From: Candidatus Methylopumilus universalis
GTDB taxonomy: Bacteria; Pseudomonadota; Gammaproteobacteria; Burkholderiales; Methylophilaceae
Direction: 5' to 3'
Length of the DNA: 36,113 nt
Assembly: GCA_945883335.1 (NCBI GenBank)
Contig: CAMCXI010000002.1
Coordinates: 257,658-293,770, forward strand
Below, one piece after another: positions 25,884 through 34,577 of this stretch. The position numbers and the translations under genes were made by a program. Positions within the stretch are counted from its first letter, which is position 1. Every line of letters begins with the position of its first letter. A model generated the notes under the pieces. The model did not search any database. It had not been told where the DNA came from and saw only the letters and a list, made by a program, of their open reading frames with translations.

Positions 25884-26475
25884 TTTAATTAAGGACAACG
25901 CCATCGTTGCAGATGAATGGACACGCGTCATCCCACCAAATTTAGGTGAAGAAACTGTTCGCAAACAAGCCGGTAAGGTGGTGCTTTTTAAGCTCACAGG
26001 CGAAGAAACTTTTTCTGATGAGCAAATTGCAGCAACGCTAATTCCAGCGGGCAAAGTATTAGTGCCTTTCACGGTTTGGCGTGCCAATAAAGACGCGCTT
26101 GCTAACCGTGTAAGCCAAGGTGAAGTTGGCCTGTTAATTGCCACACATGAAGCTATCGAAGATGTGATTGCCGAAGTAAAAGACATTAACGTTTTTGCTT
26201 TGGTCGCTGTGTATGTTGAGCGGTTTGCGGATGGCCGTATTTTCACCATCGGTAACCTACTCCGCACACGCTTCGGCTTTAAGAACGAATTGCGCGCTGT
26301 TGGTGATGTACTCCGCGACCAATTGTTCTTCTTAAAGCGCTCAGGCTTTAATAGCTACTTAATCCGTGCAGACCGAAACGCCCAAGAAGCTCTGCGTAGC
26401 TTGACTGATTTTAGTGAGCCTTACCAAGGCGCTGTTGATATTGCGCAACCAGCATGGCGCAGGACAAACCGCTAA
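25876..26475 (+). CDS. DUF934-family protein of the sulfite reductase operon
   Basis: This 200-residue protein starts MSNLIKDNAIVADEWTRV and matches the DUF934 family by its C-terminal pattern GRIFTIGNLLRTRFGFKNELRAVGDVLRDQLFFLKRSGFN (quoted here as two joined segments) and a following RSLTDFSEPYQ. The family occurs next to cysI/cysH in many proteobacteria without a known biochemical role; an auxiliary role for sulfite reductase is often assumed. AAGGAGG lies six nt before the ATG at 25876, a strong ribosome site inside the end of cysI, and the genes overlap by 8 nt. The 3' end overlaps cysH. I cannot name a catalytic residue. Confidence 0.9.
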   Translation: MSNLIKDNAIVADEWTRVIPPNLGEETVRKQAGKVVLFKLTGEETFSDEQIAATLIPAGKVLVPFTVWRANKDALANRVSQGEVGLLIATHEAIEDVIAEVKDINVFALVAVYVERFADGRIFTIGNLLRTRFGFKNELRAVGDVLRDQLFFLKRSGFNSYLIRADRNAQEALRSLTDFSEPYQGAVDIAQPAWRRTNR

Positions 26476-27239
26476 TGTTTGGTGACGTATCCATGATTCG
26501 TTCAGCGACCAAAAACCCAGCGACTAACCCAGATCTCACAGAAGCACTAAAAGCCTCTGCATCTTTTAAGCGCTCGCAAGTATTGAGTATACTTAAAGAA
26601 GCGGCGACCCAGTTTCCGGCAATTACCTTTGCCAATAGCTTTGGAGCTGAAGACATGGTCCTGACTGACATCATCATGCGCGAAAAACTCGCGATTGAGA
26701 TTTTCTCTCTCGATACAGGCCGCTTACCTGCTGAAACTTACACCTTGATGGCTGAAGCGGAAAGTACTTATAACACCAAGCTTAAAGTATATTTCCCTAA
26801 GCATGAGGTTGTAGAGCAATACGTGCAAACCAAAGGCATCAACGCTTTTTACGAGAGCATTGATTTACGAAAGGCATGTTGCCACATGCGTAAAGTAGAA
26901 CCACTTCAACGTGCGCTCAATGGCAAACAAGCTTGGATTACCGGCATGCGTGCGGAGCAAGCCACAACACGCGCTAATTTGCCTGTGCAGGAGTTTGATA
27001 CAGGTAACAACTTAGAGAAGTTCAATCCGCTGAGCGATTGGACCGAACAAGAAGTGTGGGCCTATATTCGTCTGCACGAAGTACCTTATAACAAATTGCA
27101 TGACGCCTTCTATCCTAGCATTGGCTGTGCACCTTGCACGCGCGCAGTCGCCATTGGTGAAGATGTGCGTGCCGGCCGCTGGTGGTGGGAAGACCCAACC
27201 AGCAAAGAATGTGGCCTGCATGTTAAAAAAACGAAGTAA
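26475..27239 (+). CDS. cysH: Assimilatory adenylylsulfate (APS) reductase
   Basis: The enzyme reduces APS to sulfite with thioredoxin. From the ATG at 26475 the protein has 254 residues, with SLDTGRLPAETY near 78-89, the four [4Fe-4S] cysteines C135, C136, C218 and C221 (CC...CxxC) and the catalytic C246 in KECGLH. The CC/CxxC set marks an APS rather than a PAPS reductase, which agrees with the absence of cysC here. The start at 26475 shares TAATG with the DUF934 stop; an in-frame ATG at 26454 would add seven residues. AGGA lies about 10 nt before 26475. Confidence 0.94.
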   Translation: MFGDVSMIRSATKNPATNPDLTEALKASASFKRSQVLSILKEAATQFPAITFANSFGAEDMVLTDIIMREKLAIEIFSLDTGRLPAETYTLMAEAESTYNTKLKVYFPKHEVVEQYVQTKGINAFYESIDLRKACCHMRKVEPLQRALNGKQAWITGMRAEQATTRANLPVQEFDTGNNLEKFNPLSDWTEQEVWAYIRLHEVPYNKLHDAFYPSIGCAPCTRAVAIGEDVRAGRWWWEDPTSKECGLHVKKTK

Positions 27240-27273
27240 CAAATAATCCTATTGAAATTAACTAGTTGAAACT

Positions 27274-28209
27274 ATGACAACAGCAAACAAAACAACCCTT
27301 AGCCATCTTGATTGGCTAGAAGCGGAAGCGATTCACATTTTGCGTGAAGTCGCAGGTCAATGCTCAAACCCTGTGCTGCTCTTCTCTGGCGGTAAAGACT
27401 CATTGTGTATCTTGCGCCTTGCAGAAAAAGCCTTCCGTCCAGGCCGCTTCCCTTTTCCGCTGATGCATATTGATACTGGTCATAATTACAAAGAAGTAAT
27501 TGAGTTCCGCGACCAACGTGCAGCAGAGCTTGGCGAGCGCTTAATCGTTCGCTCTGTTGAGGACTCAATGAAGCGTGGCACTGTTGTGCTTAAATCAGAA
27601 GATGAATCACGCAACAAGCACCAATCTGTCACATTGCTAGAAGCGATTGAAGAGTTCGGCTTTGATTGTTGTATTGGTGGCGCACGCCGCGATGAAGAAA
27701 AAGCCCGGGCTAAAGAACGCATCATGAGTTTCCGTGATGAGTTCGGTCAATGGGATCCAAAAAACCAACGCCCTGAGTTGTGGAATCTATATAACGCGCG
27801 TTCACATAAAGGTGAGAACATTCGGGCATTCCCGATTTCAAACTGGACTGAAATGGACGTTTGGCAATATATCGAACGTGAAAACTTAGGCCTTCCAAGC
27901 ATCTATTTCGCGCATCAACGCGATGTAGTTATGCGTGCTGGCTCTATAGTGCCGGTGAACGTACCGCTTGCTTCTAGTGAATTAATTAACCAACCTAAAG
28001 CAGGTGAAGAAATCATCAATATGGAGGTTCGTTTCCGTACTGTTGGCGATATTACTTGTACAGCTCCAGTGATTAGCGATGCAGATACCATTTCTAAAAT
28101 CGTACTTGAGACTGCAACCACTACGATTACAGAGCGTGGCGCAACAAGGCTTGATGACCAAACATCAGATGCATCTATGGAACAACGCAAAAAAGAAGGC
28201 TATTTCTAA
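27274..28209 (+). CDS. cysD: Sulfate adenylyltransferase subunit 2
   Basis: CysD is the PP-loop subunit of ATP sulfurylase and makes APS from sulfate and ATP. The 311 residues contain the pyrophosphate loop SGGKDS at 38-43, HIDTGHNYKEVIEFRD near 69-84, CCIGGARRDEEKARAKER and a C-terminal R(F/R)RTVGDITCTAPV-like segment ending in RKKEGYF. It overlaps cysN by one base (TAATG), so the two subunits are translationally coupled. It is part of the cysI-DUF934-cysH-cysD-cysN operon, 34 bp after cysH. Confidence 0.97.
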   Translation: MTTANKTTLSHLDWLEAEAIHILREVAGQCSNPVLLFSGGKDSLCILRLAEKAFRPGRFPFPLMHIDTGHNYKEVIEFRDQRAAELGERLIVRSVEDSMKRGTVVLKSEDESRNKHQSVTLLEAIEEFGFDCCIGGARRDEEKARAKERIMSFRDEFGQWDPKNQRPELWNLYNARSHKGENIRAFPISNWTEMDVWQYIERENLGLPSIYFAHQRDVVMRAGSIVPVNVPLASSELINQPKAGEEIINMEVRFRTVGDITCTAPVISDADTISKIVLETATTTITERGATRLDDQTSDASMEQRKKEGYF

Positions 28210-29486
28210 TGACAACACAACACAACGATAGCCTACTCCGCTTTATGACTTGCGGTAGCGTAGATGATGGTAAAAGCACCCTCATCGGCCGTTTGCTTTT
28301 TGATACCAAGAGCATCTTAGCTGACACCCTCACGCAAATGGATCGCACTTCTAAAAAGCGCGGTCTAGAGGTAGTCGATTTATCGCTACTCACAGACGGC
28401 TTGCAAGCTGAACGTGAACAAGGTATCACCATTGACGTAGCTTACCGCTACTTCAGTACAGGTACACGCAAATACATCATTGCCGATGCGCCTGGCCATG
28501 AACAATACACCCGCAACATGGTGACCGCGGCTTCAACTGCGAACCTTGCGATTATTTTAATTGATGCTCGTAAAGGCGTCCTTACTCAAACACGTCGTCA
28601 TTCATTCTTGGCTCAATTGGTAGGCATTCCACATATCGTGGTCGCGATTAACAAAATGGACTTGGTGGATTTTGACCAAGCAACCTTTGAGAAGATTAAG
28701 GCTGACTACTTAAGTTTTGCAGAACAAATCGGCTTGCAACGCGCAGGGCGTGACATTCAAGTGGTGCCTCTTTCAGCGCTCACTGGCGATATGCTCGTTG
28801 ACCGTGGCGATGCCATGAATTGGTATCAAGGTCCAACCATGTTGGAGCTTTTAGAATCAGCCCCAGCTGCCCACTCAGAGCAAAACGAGCCATTCCGCTT
28901 CCCTGTGCAATTCGTTTGCCGCCCACACGCGTCAGACGATAAAGACCTGCACGACTTCCGTGGCTTTATGGGGCGTGTTGAATCAGGCGAAATCGCCGTA
29001 GGTGATGCTGTCACCGTTTTACCAAATGGCTACACCTCAAAAGTAAAAGCCATTCAGTTGGGTGAAGAGCAACTACAAAACGCTATTACCGAGCAATCTG
29101 TCACGCTCTTGCTTGAAGATGAAATCGACACTTCTCGTGGCGACATGATTGTAAAATCAGACCAAGCGCCAGAGCCTGTGAAGCAAATTTCAGGCATGGT
29201 GTGCTGGCTATCTGAAACACCGCTTTCAACAGCCCGCACTTATATCATCCGCAACACCACGCGCGAATCTAAAGCCAAAGTGGGCGCGATTGAATACAAA
29301 GTGGATGTCAATACGCTTGAGCAATCAGAAGCGCAAGGCCTTGTCATGAACGACATTGCTAAAATCAATTTCAAACTCGCGCAACCGCTCATGGTGGATA
29401 GCTACAGCAAAAATCGTGCAACTGGCGCATTTATCATGATTGATGAATCGACCAACAACACCGTTGGTGCAGGCATGATTATTTAA
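28209..29486 (+). CDS. cysN: Sulfate adenylyltransferase subunit 1 (GTPase)
   Basis: CysN is the regulatory GTPase of ATP sulfurylase and drives APS formation by GTP hydrolysis. The elongation factor-like G domain shows GSVDDGKST at 16-24, DAPGHE at 93-98 and NKMD at 148-151, followed by two beta-barrel domains. At 425 residues it has no C-terminal APS kinase (CysC), unlike the CysNC fusions in many bacteria; this agrees with a route using APS directly via CysH. The ATG overlaps the cysD stop by one base. Confidence 0.97.
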   Translation: MTTQHNDSLLRFMTCGSVDDGKSTLIGRLLFDTKSILADTLTQMDRTSKKRGLEVVDLSLLTDGLQAEREQGITIDVAYRYFSTGTRKYIIADAPGHEQYTRNMVTAASTANLAIILIDARKGVLTQTRRHSFLAQLVGIPHIVVAINKMDLVDFDQATFEKIKADYLSFAEQIGLQRAGRDIQVVPLSALTGDMLVDRGDAMNWYQGPTMLELLESAPAAHSEQNEPFRFPVQFVCRPHASDDKDLHDFRGFMGRVESGEIAVGDAVTVLPNGYTSKVKAIQLGEEQLQNAITEQSVTLLLEDEIDTSRGDMIVKSDQAPEPVKQISGMVCWLSETPLSTARTYIIRNTTRESKAKVGAIEYKVDVNTLEQSEAQGLVMNDIAKINFKLAQPLMVDSYSKNRATGAFIMIDESTNNTVGAGMII

Positions 29487-29488
29487 TC

Positions 29489-29518
29489 TTGATTAAACGA
29501 ATCAGACAAAAATACATT
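29489..29518 (+). promoter_or_regulatory. Candidate fdxA promoter
   Basis: TTGATT (29489-29494) and TACATT (29513-29518) are separated by 18 nt in the 81-bp AT-rich gap between cysN and fdxA. No terminator separates the genes, so fdxA may also be read from the cys operon. Confidence 0.3.
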
Positions 29519-29567
29519 AAAATAGCTTTATTAAAGAATTTAGACAGATTTTAGAAGGAAAACCAAC

Positions 29568-29891
29568 ATGACTTATGTCGTTACCGAAAATTGTATTCAA
29601 TGCAAATACACAGACTGCGTTGATGTCTGCCCAGTGGATTGCTTTGTAGAAGGCCCCAACTTCTTAGCGATTAACCCTGATGAATGTATCGACTGCACAT
29701 TGTGTGTTGCTGAGTGCCCTGCTGAAGCAATTTTTGCAGAAGATGATGTCCCAGCAGACCAACAAGAATACATCGCGCTAAATGCACGCCTTGCAGAAGT
29801 TTGGCCTGTGATTTCCGCTCGCAAAGAACCCATGCCAGATGCAGACGCCATGAACGGCGCACCAGGTAAACGTGAATTATTGGTGGAGTAG
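29568..29891 (+). CDS. fdxA: 7Fe ferredoxin FdxA
   Basis: This is a 107-residue ferredoxin with the [3Fe-4S]/[4Fe-4S] pattern: C9, C17 and C50 for the 3Fe cluster and C21, C40, C43 and C46 for the 4Fe cluster, with extra C12 and C25. The order [17 protein letters not shown] and [12 protein letters not shown] is typical of FdxA, and the C-terminal extension after residue 60 is normal for the family. AGAAGGAAA precedes the ATG. Lying behind the sulfate reduction genes, it may be the electron donor to the sulfite reductase, which is an inference. A perfect palindromic terminator follows. Confidence 0.96.
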   Translation: MTYVVTENCIQCKYTDCVDVCPVDCFVEGPNFLAINPDECIDCTLCVAECPAEAIFAEDDVPADQQEYIALNARLAEVWPVISARKEPMPDADAMNGAPGKRELLVE

Positions 29892-29904
29892 CTAAATTTT
29901 GAAC

Positions 29905-29940
29905 CAATTAAAAAGGAGGCAATTGCCTCCTTTTTAATTG
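29905..29940. terminator. Perfect 36-bp palindromic bidirectional terminator
   Basis: The stretch starting CAATTAAAAAGGAGGC is perfectly self-complementary over 36 bp, giving a 16-bp stem (lower part A/T, upper part GGAGGC/GCCTCC) with an AATT loop and T runs in both directions. It separates convergent fdxA (plus) and the MFS gene (minus). Confidence 0.92.
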
Positions 29941-29966
29941 TATAAACTTCTTAGTCCAAGCTACTC

Positions 29967-31148
29967 TTACATTTTTAACCACAAATGGCTTCGCTTTATC
30001 ACGAGCCAGCCAACCAAGCAATATGCTGCCATCGCGCAAGCTAGCGCAAAAGTACTCTCCCACACTAATGAAGCCACCAGGCCTGATGAAACACTGGATA
30101 AGAACATTTGCATAAAGGCTTGGCCGGATGCAGCGGTGCCACGGATTTTTGGGTGTCGATCAAGCGCGGCAATGGATAGCACTGGCATCGCTAGCGCCAT
30201 TCCAACGTTGAATATCGCAATCGGCAATATCAGCCAGACAGTGTGAGATAAAAAGTAACAAGCGATGACATTACCTACCACAGTGACCGACATCCAGGCA
30301 TATGCCCACTGCACGACTTGTTGACGGCTATAGATGCCAGCAGCACGTTTGGCGAGGTATGAGCCTATCATCATGCCGCACACAGTTGGAATGAACATAT
30401 AGCCAAATTGCTGCGCGTTTAAGCCTAAATGTTTAACCAAAAACATGGGGCTGGCGATCACGTATAAAAAGAAGCCTGCAAAGTTTGCGCTGATAGAAAA
30501 CACTAAACGAAAGTATTCTCTATCTGAAAATATAATGCGGTAGTCTTTAATCACTTGTTTGGCAGAAAGCGGCATGCGCTTTTCCGGTGGCATGGTTTCG
30601 GGCAAATATTTCACCACAGCAAAAAAGGCAAAGCCTGAGTAAAGTGCTAAAAAGATGAAAATCGCCTGCCAATGAATGCCAAGCAGCAAGCCGCCAATAA
30701 CAGGCGCAATGGCTGGGGCAATGCCAAACAGCATTTGTACGGTGGCCATTACACGTTGAGCTTGTGGGCCTTCAAATAGATCACGCACCATGGCGCGTGC
30801 CACCACATTGCCCGCTCCGCCCGATATACCTTGTAAGGCTCTAAAAAACCAGAGTGTTTCGACATTCTGAGCAAAGGCACATCCAATAGAAGCGAGTAAA
30901 AAAATGCCTAAACCAATTTTAATAGTGGGAATTCGCCCAATGGAATCTGAGATCGCGCCATGCCACAAGGTCATTAGGGCATATGGCAGTAAGTAAAACG
31001 TGAGGCTTTGTTGTAAAGCAACTGGCTCAGCCAACAAATCCGCGCCCATTGTTGGGAAAGCTGGTAAATAAGTATCAATGGCAAATGGTGCAAGCGCGGC
31101 GAGACTTGCAAGCAAGAACGCTAAAAATAGTGGGGAAAGTTTTGTCAT
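29967..31148 (-). CDS. MFS multidrug efflux transporter, Bcr/CflA type
   Basis: This 393-residue inner-membrane protein of the major facilitator superfamily has about 12 transmembrane segments. Features of the Bcr/CflA drug:proton antiporters are PFAIDTYLPAFPTMG near 21-35, the motif A-like GAISDSIGRIPTIKIG near 64-79 and RALQGISGGAGNVVARAMVRD near 103-123. Substrate cannot be read. It is unlinked in function to its neighbours and lies on the minus strand between the fdxA and pqq terminators, so it is probably monocistronic. No strong Shine-Dalgarno precedes the ATG at 31148. Confidence 0.9.
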   Translation of the reverse strand: MTKLSPLFLAFLLASLAALAPFAIDTYLPAFPTMGADLLAEPVALQQSLTFYLLPYALMTLWHGAISDSIGRIPTIKIGLGIFLLASIGCAFAQNVETLWFFRALQGISGGAGNVVARAMVRDLFEGPQAQRVMATVQMLFGIAPAIAPVIGGLLLGIHWQAIFIFLALYSGFAFFAVVKYLPETMPPEKRMPLSAKQVIKDYRIIFSDREYFRLVFSISANFAGFFLYVIASPMFLVKHLGLNAQQFGYMFIPTVCGMMIGSYLAKRAAGIYSRQQVVQWAYAWMSVTVVGNVIACYFLSHTVWLILPIAIFNVGMALAMPVLSIAALDRHPKIRGTAASGQAFMQMFLSSVSSGLVASLVWESTFALACAMAAYCLVGWLVIKRSHLWLKM

Positions 31149-31184
31149 TGCGTTCGGCTAGTTATCTTTTTAAAAGGCTTTCAA

Positions 31185-31218
31185 TAAAAACGCGCCAGTG
31201 AGTTTTCAAAGGCGCGTT
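31185..31218 (-). terminator. Intrinsic terminator after pqqE
   Basis: On the minus strand AACGCGCC (31218-31211) pairs with GGCGCGTT (31196-31189) around a 14-nt loop and is followed by TTTATT. It ends the pqqABCDE transcript just before the MFS gene on the same strand. Confidence 0.88.
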
Positions 31219-31246
31219 CATTTAACCACAAATGCTAGTTTGTTGG

Positions 31247-32473
31247 CTAAGGCAATGCGTGGAACTCTTTCACTCGATCATTTAACTCGCCAGCGATAAT
31301 CGCTTTTGAGTTTTTATCATTACGGAAAATAATCGGCTGAGAAGCAATCACTGGGTTGCGGGAGTCTTCAATCGCTTTCGTAATCACATGATGATTAGGC
31401 GACAGGCTACATACTGGATCTGCACCTTCTGCATCACCTGTCAGCATAAACGCTTGGCAACGACAGCCCGCCAAATCGTTTTCCTTTTCAGAGCAGCTTC
31501 TGCAAGGCTCTTTCATCCATCTATCGCCGCGATACTTATTAAATGCTGGCGAATCGTTCCATACCCAATCCAAACCTTTATCTTTCACATTTGGGAATTC
31601 GATATTTGGTAATACACGCGCTGAATGGCAAGGCAATACATCACCATTCGCTGTAACGATCATAAACACTTCGCCCCAACCGTTCATGCACTTCTTAGGA
31701 CGATCTGAGAAATAGTCTGGCACCACGAAGAAGACCTTCATCTTACTGCCCTGCTTCTCACGGAATTCATTGGTGATGCGCTCGGCTTCATCAATTTGCT
31801 CTTTGGTTGGCATGAGCTGACTACGGTTTACTAATGACCAGCCGTAATACTGCGTGTTAGCAAGCTCAATGTAATCAGCACCAAGCGCTTCAGCCATCTC
31901 CAAAATTTCGCGCATATGGCCGATGTTGTAGCGATGAATCACCACATTAAGCACCATTGGGTAGCCGTGATTTTTAATCATCGCGGCGACTTTTTTCTTA
32001 AGCTCAAACGTCTTGGTATTGGTAATGAAGTTATTAATTTCTTCAGTGATGTCATGCATCGACAATTGAATATGATCTAAGCCGCCATCCTTAAAAGCTT
32101 GAATACGTTTTTCAGTTAAGCCTACGCCAGAAGTAATCAAATTACTGTAATAACCAAGCTTTTTAGCTTCGATGACAATATCTTCAATATCATCACGGAG
32201 CAAAGGTTCACCGCCAGAAATGCCTAACTGCAAGGCGCCTAGACGGCGTGCATCTCGGAGAGCTTGTATCCATTGCTCAGTCGTTAGCTCATTTTGGGTG
32301 TGTTTGTCGTAATCGGTTGGGTTGTAGCAAAACGCACAATGTAGCGGACAGCGATAAGTCACTTCAGCCAACAACCAAAGCGGCTGAGTATGGGTCACGT
32401 TCGCTGCAACACCATTATTTTGAGATTGAATCTCTTTTTGTACAACTGATTGACCTAGTGATGCTTGTGTCAT
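31247..32473 (-). CDS. pqqE: PQQ biosynthesis radical SAM protein PqqE
   Basis: PqqE forms the first carbon-carbon cross-link between the Glu and Tyr side chains of PqqA while PqqD presents the peptide. The radical SAM cluster motif is C42-x3-C46-x2-C49 (CPLHCAFC), and a SPASM region has further cysteines (from about 260, in CMNGWGEVF, LPCHSARVLP, CRSCSEKENDLAGCRC). The 408 residues are longer than usual because about 28 residues precede the core (PLWLLAEVTYRCP). AGGAG seven nt before the ATG at 32473 supports this long start. It is the last gene of pqqABCDE and is followed by a terminator. Confidence 0.96.
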   Translation of the reverse strand: MTQASLGQSVVQKEIQSQNNGVAANVTHTQPLWLLAEVTYRCPLHCAFCYNPTDYDKHTQNELTTEQWIQALRDARRLGALQLGISGGEPLLRDDIEDIVIEAKKLGYYSNLITSGVGLTEKRIQAFKDGGLDHIQLSMHDITEEINNFITNTKTFELKKKVAAMIKNHGYPMVLNVVIHRYNIGHMREILEMAEALGADYIELANTQYYGWSLVNRSQLMPTKEQIDEAERITNEFREKQGSKMKVFFVVPDYFSDRPKKCMNGWGEVFMIVTANGDVLPCHSARVLPNIEFPNVKDKGLDWVWNDSPAFNKYRGDRWMKEPCRSCSEKENDLAGCRCQAFMLTGDAEGADPVCSLSPNHHVITKAIEDSRNPVIASQPIIFRNDKNSKAIIAGELNDRVKEFHALP

Positions 32474-32498
32474 TTTGTGACTCCTGAACTGACAACTC

Positions 32499-32780
32499 TT
32501 AATTAATTTGGCGTAACCAAGCTTTTTCGATAGCTAATTCCAACATGCCGATAATGTCTTGTTCTAAGTCAAGCGCATCAGGAAATTTAGCTTTAAGTTC
32601 GGTCATGATGTCAGTGACGGTGCGTTTACCATCCACCATATTTAGCACTTCACCCGCACCACCATTAAGCTTTACCATGCCTTCTGGAAATAAAATCACA
32701 TAGCAGTTTTGCGCTTCCTCCCACTGAAACCTGTGGTGCAAGGCGATTGCATATAAATCTGTTTGTTGGATACTCATCAT
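32499..32780 (-). CDS. pqqD: PQQ biosynthesis peptide chaperone PqqD
   Basis: This 93-residue RiPP-recognition protein binds PqqA and delivers it to PqqE. The family pattern is visible: HRFQWEEAQNCYVILFPEGMVKLN, then GGAGEVLNMVDGKRTV and a C-terminal helix DIIGMLELAIEKAWL (each quoted as short family markers). Two adjacent ATG codons (32780, 32777) leave the start uncertain by one residue. It lies 8 nt after pqqC and 25 nt before pqqE. Confidence 0.95.
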   Translation of the reverse strand: MMSIQQTDLYAIALHHRFQWEEAQNCYVILFPEGMVKLNGGAGEVLNMVDGKRTVTDIMTELKAKFPDALDLEQDIIGMLELAIEKAWLRQIN

Positions 32781-32788
32781 GGTCTCAA

Positions 32789-33541
32789 TTAATAAACAGG
32801 TTGGCGTAAATAAGGGACACCATCAGTGGTGACATCTGCTGAAGCCAACATAATAGAGTCCGCAATCACCCAAAGTACATTGAGCTTAAATTGCAAAATT
32901 TCTAATGCGCGCTCTTGCATTTCACGGCTCTTACCGAAGTAATCGAGCGTAACTGATAAGCCTTGTTCAACGTCACGGCGTGCTTCTGTCAAACGCTTTT
33001 TAAAATAACTTAGACCATCCTCTTTAATCCAAGGATACATGGTTGGCCATGAGCTAATGCGCTGTTGATGGATATGCGGTGCAAATAACTCAGTGAGTGA
33101 TGAGCACACAGATTCTTGCCATGGGCGTTGTCGTGCAAAGTTAATGTAAGCATCAACCGCAAACTTAACTCCAGGGCTCACCATTTTAAGTGAGGTGACC
33201 TGTTCACGCGTGAGCCCCACCGCCTCACCTAATTGAATCCAAGCCTCAATACCGCCAACTTGTCCATCGACACCATCATGATCAGTAATACGAACAATCC
33301 ACTCTTTGCGGACTTCCTTGTTTGGGCAATTAGAAAGAATCGCAGCATCTTTAAGTGGAATACCAATTTGATAATAAAAACGGTTAGCAACCCAAGCTTG
33401 AAGCTGTTCTTTACTTAATTTACCTTCATACATCGCTACATGGATAGGATGATAAATATGATATCCCTGACCCTTTGTGCGAAGTCTTTCTTCAAATTCT
33501 TCACGAGTCCAAGGTTGGTTGTTATCAGCGGCTACGTTCAT
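32789..33541 (-). CDS. pqqC: Pyrroloquinoline-quinone synthase PqqC
   Basis: PqqC performs the last step, a cofactorless ring closure and eight-electron oxidation that uses O2. The 250-residue all-helical protein (haem-oxygenase-like fold) carries [16 protein letters not shown] near 28-43, [20 protein letters not shown] near 52-71, RITDHDG near 84-90 and [17 protein letters not shown] near 156-172, all family hallmarks. AGGAG lies six nt before the ATG at 33541. It lies 9 nt after pqqB. Confidence 0.97.
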   Translation of the reverse strand: MNVAADNNQPWTREEFEERLRTKGQGYHIYHPIHVAMYEGKLSKEQLQAWVANRFYYQIGIPLKDAAILSNCPNKEVRKEWIVRITDHDGVDGQVGGIEAWIQLGEAVGLTREQVTSLKMVSPGVKFAVDAYINFARQRPWQESVCSSLTELFAPHIHQQRISSWPTMYPWIKEDGLSYFKKRLTEARRDVEQGLSVTLDYFGKSREMQERALEILQFKLNVLWVIADSIMLASADVTTDGVPYLRQPVY

Positions 33542-33550
33542 ATTGCTCTC

Positions 33551-34468
33551 CTAAAGAATAATGTCCATGCCGTCATAAGCGACTTCAATACCATGTTTAG
33601 TGAGTTCTGCACGTTCGGCAGAATCTTCTCTTAAAATAGGATTAGTGTTGTTAATATGAATCAGCACTTTTCTTGAAGCATCAAATTCGTTCAGCTTTTC
33701 AATCATGCCACCTTCACCTGATTGCGGATTATGACCAATGCTACGCGCAGTTTTTGTCATCAAACCCATATCAATCATTTCTGTATTTGTCCAGAAAGTA
33801 CCATCCACCATAATGCAGTCCGCTTGACTCATGAGTGCCGGTAAGTGTGGTTCGATTTCGCCAAGACCAGGTGAATACCAGCATTTTTTGCCTGTACTGA
33901 TTTCTTCGATTAGTACACCAATGGTATCGCCTGGGTGCGGATCGTTGCGATGCGGGGAATATGGAGGCGCTGCGCTCTTGAGCGCAACAGCTGTGAAACG
34001 AAGGTTATTTGCGCCAGCTACTTCAAATGATGAAGTACCGTCAGTCGCTACTTCATGGTGATTAATGCCACAGTAGTGACCTAAGATATTGAGCAGTGGA
34101 TTACCAGTTGTTAAGTCTTGATAAACCATATCGGTACAGTAAATTTCACGCTTTACTTGACCTTCACGCAACATCAACAAGCCAGTGGTGTGATCAATCT
34201 GTGCATCAATTAATACAATTCCAACGATGCCGCTGTCGCGAATTGCACGACCAGGCTGGAGAGGTTTGAAATCTTGAATTTGTTGAAGCACATCTGGTGA
34301 GGCATTAAAAAGCACCCAATTAATCCCATCACTACTGACGCAGATTGATGATTGCGTTCTTTTTGTTGCTTTGATAGTACCTTTACGCAGTCCATCGCAA
34401 TTTTGACAATTACAATTCCACTGTGGAAAACCACCACCGGCTGCAGCGCCTAATACATGAATGTGCAT
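33551..34468 (-). CDS. pqqB: PqqB, metallo-beta-lactamase-fold PQQ biosynthesis protein
   Basis: PqqB is a metallo-beta-lactamase-fold protein implicated in oxidation of the tyrosine part of the PqqA-derived intermediate. The 305 residues contain the N-terminal structural zinc cysteines C19, C21 and C24 (WNCNCQNC), IDAQIDHTTGLL near 87-98, the segment PPYSPHRNDPHPGDTIG and a C-terminal HINNTNPIL. AGAGAG lies about six nt before the ATG at 34468. It is separated from pqqA by about 110 bp that contain two hairpins. Confidence 0.96.
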   Translation of the reverse strand: MHIHVLGAAAGGGFPQWNCNCQNCDGLRKGTIKATKRTQSSICVSSDGINWVLFNASPDVLQQIQDFKPLQPGRAIRDSGIVGIVLIDAQIDHTTGLLMLREGQVKREIYCTDMVYQDLTTGNPLLNILGHYCGINHHEVATDGTSSFEVAGANNLRFTAVALKSAAPPYSPHRNDPHPGDTIGVLIEEISTGKKCWYSPGLGEIEPHLPALMSQADCIMVDGTFWTNTEMIDMGLMTKTARSIGHNPQSGEGGMIEKLNEFDASRKVLIHINNTNPILREDSAERAELTKHGIEVAYDGMDIIL

Positions 34469-34511
34469 AAATCTCTCTTTAGTTATTGTTATGAATACAG
34501 GTTGGATATGA

Positions 34512-34559
34512 AACTGGGCTGCTTTTCAGCAGCCCAGTTACCGCAGTCTTAAAGACTGC
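34512..34559 (-). promoter_or_regulatory. Twin hairpins between pqqA and pqqB
   Basis: On the minus strand, downstream of pqqA, GCAGTC and GACTGC (34559-34543) form a small hairpin. Next comes a perfect 12-bp stem AACTGGGCTGCT/AGCAGCCCAGTT (34539-34512) with a GAAA loop. No long T run follows, so this looks like a stabilising or processing element, or a leaky terminator, that would favour pqqA mRNA over pqqBCDE. Confidence 0.8.
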
Positions 34560-34577
34560 TTGTACTATTTAACAATC

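Noticed and set aside
29905-29940. 36-bp palindrome as a mobile-element end or recombination site
   Set aside because: It sits between convergent genes with T runs on both sides and is fully explained as a bidirectional terminator.
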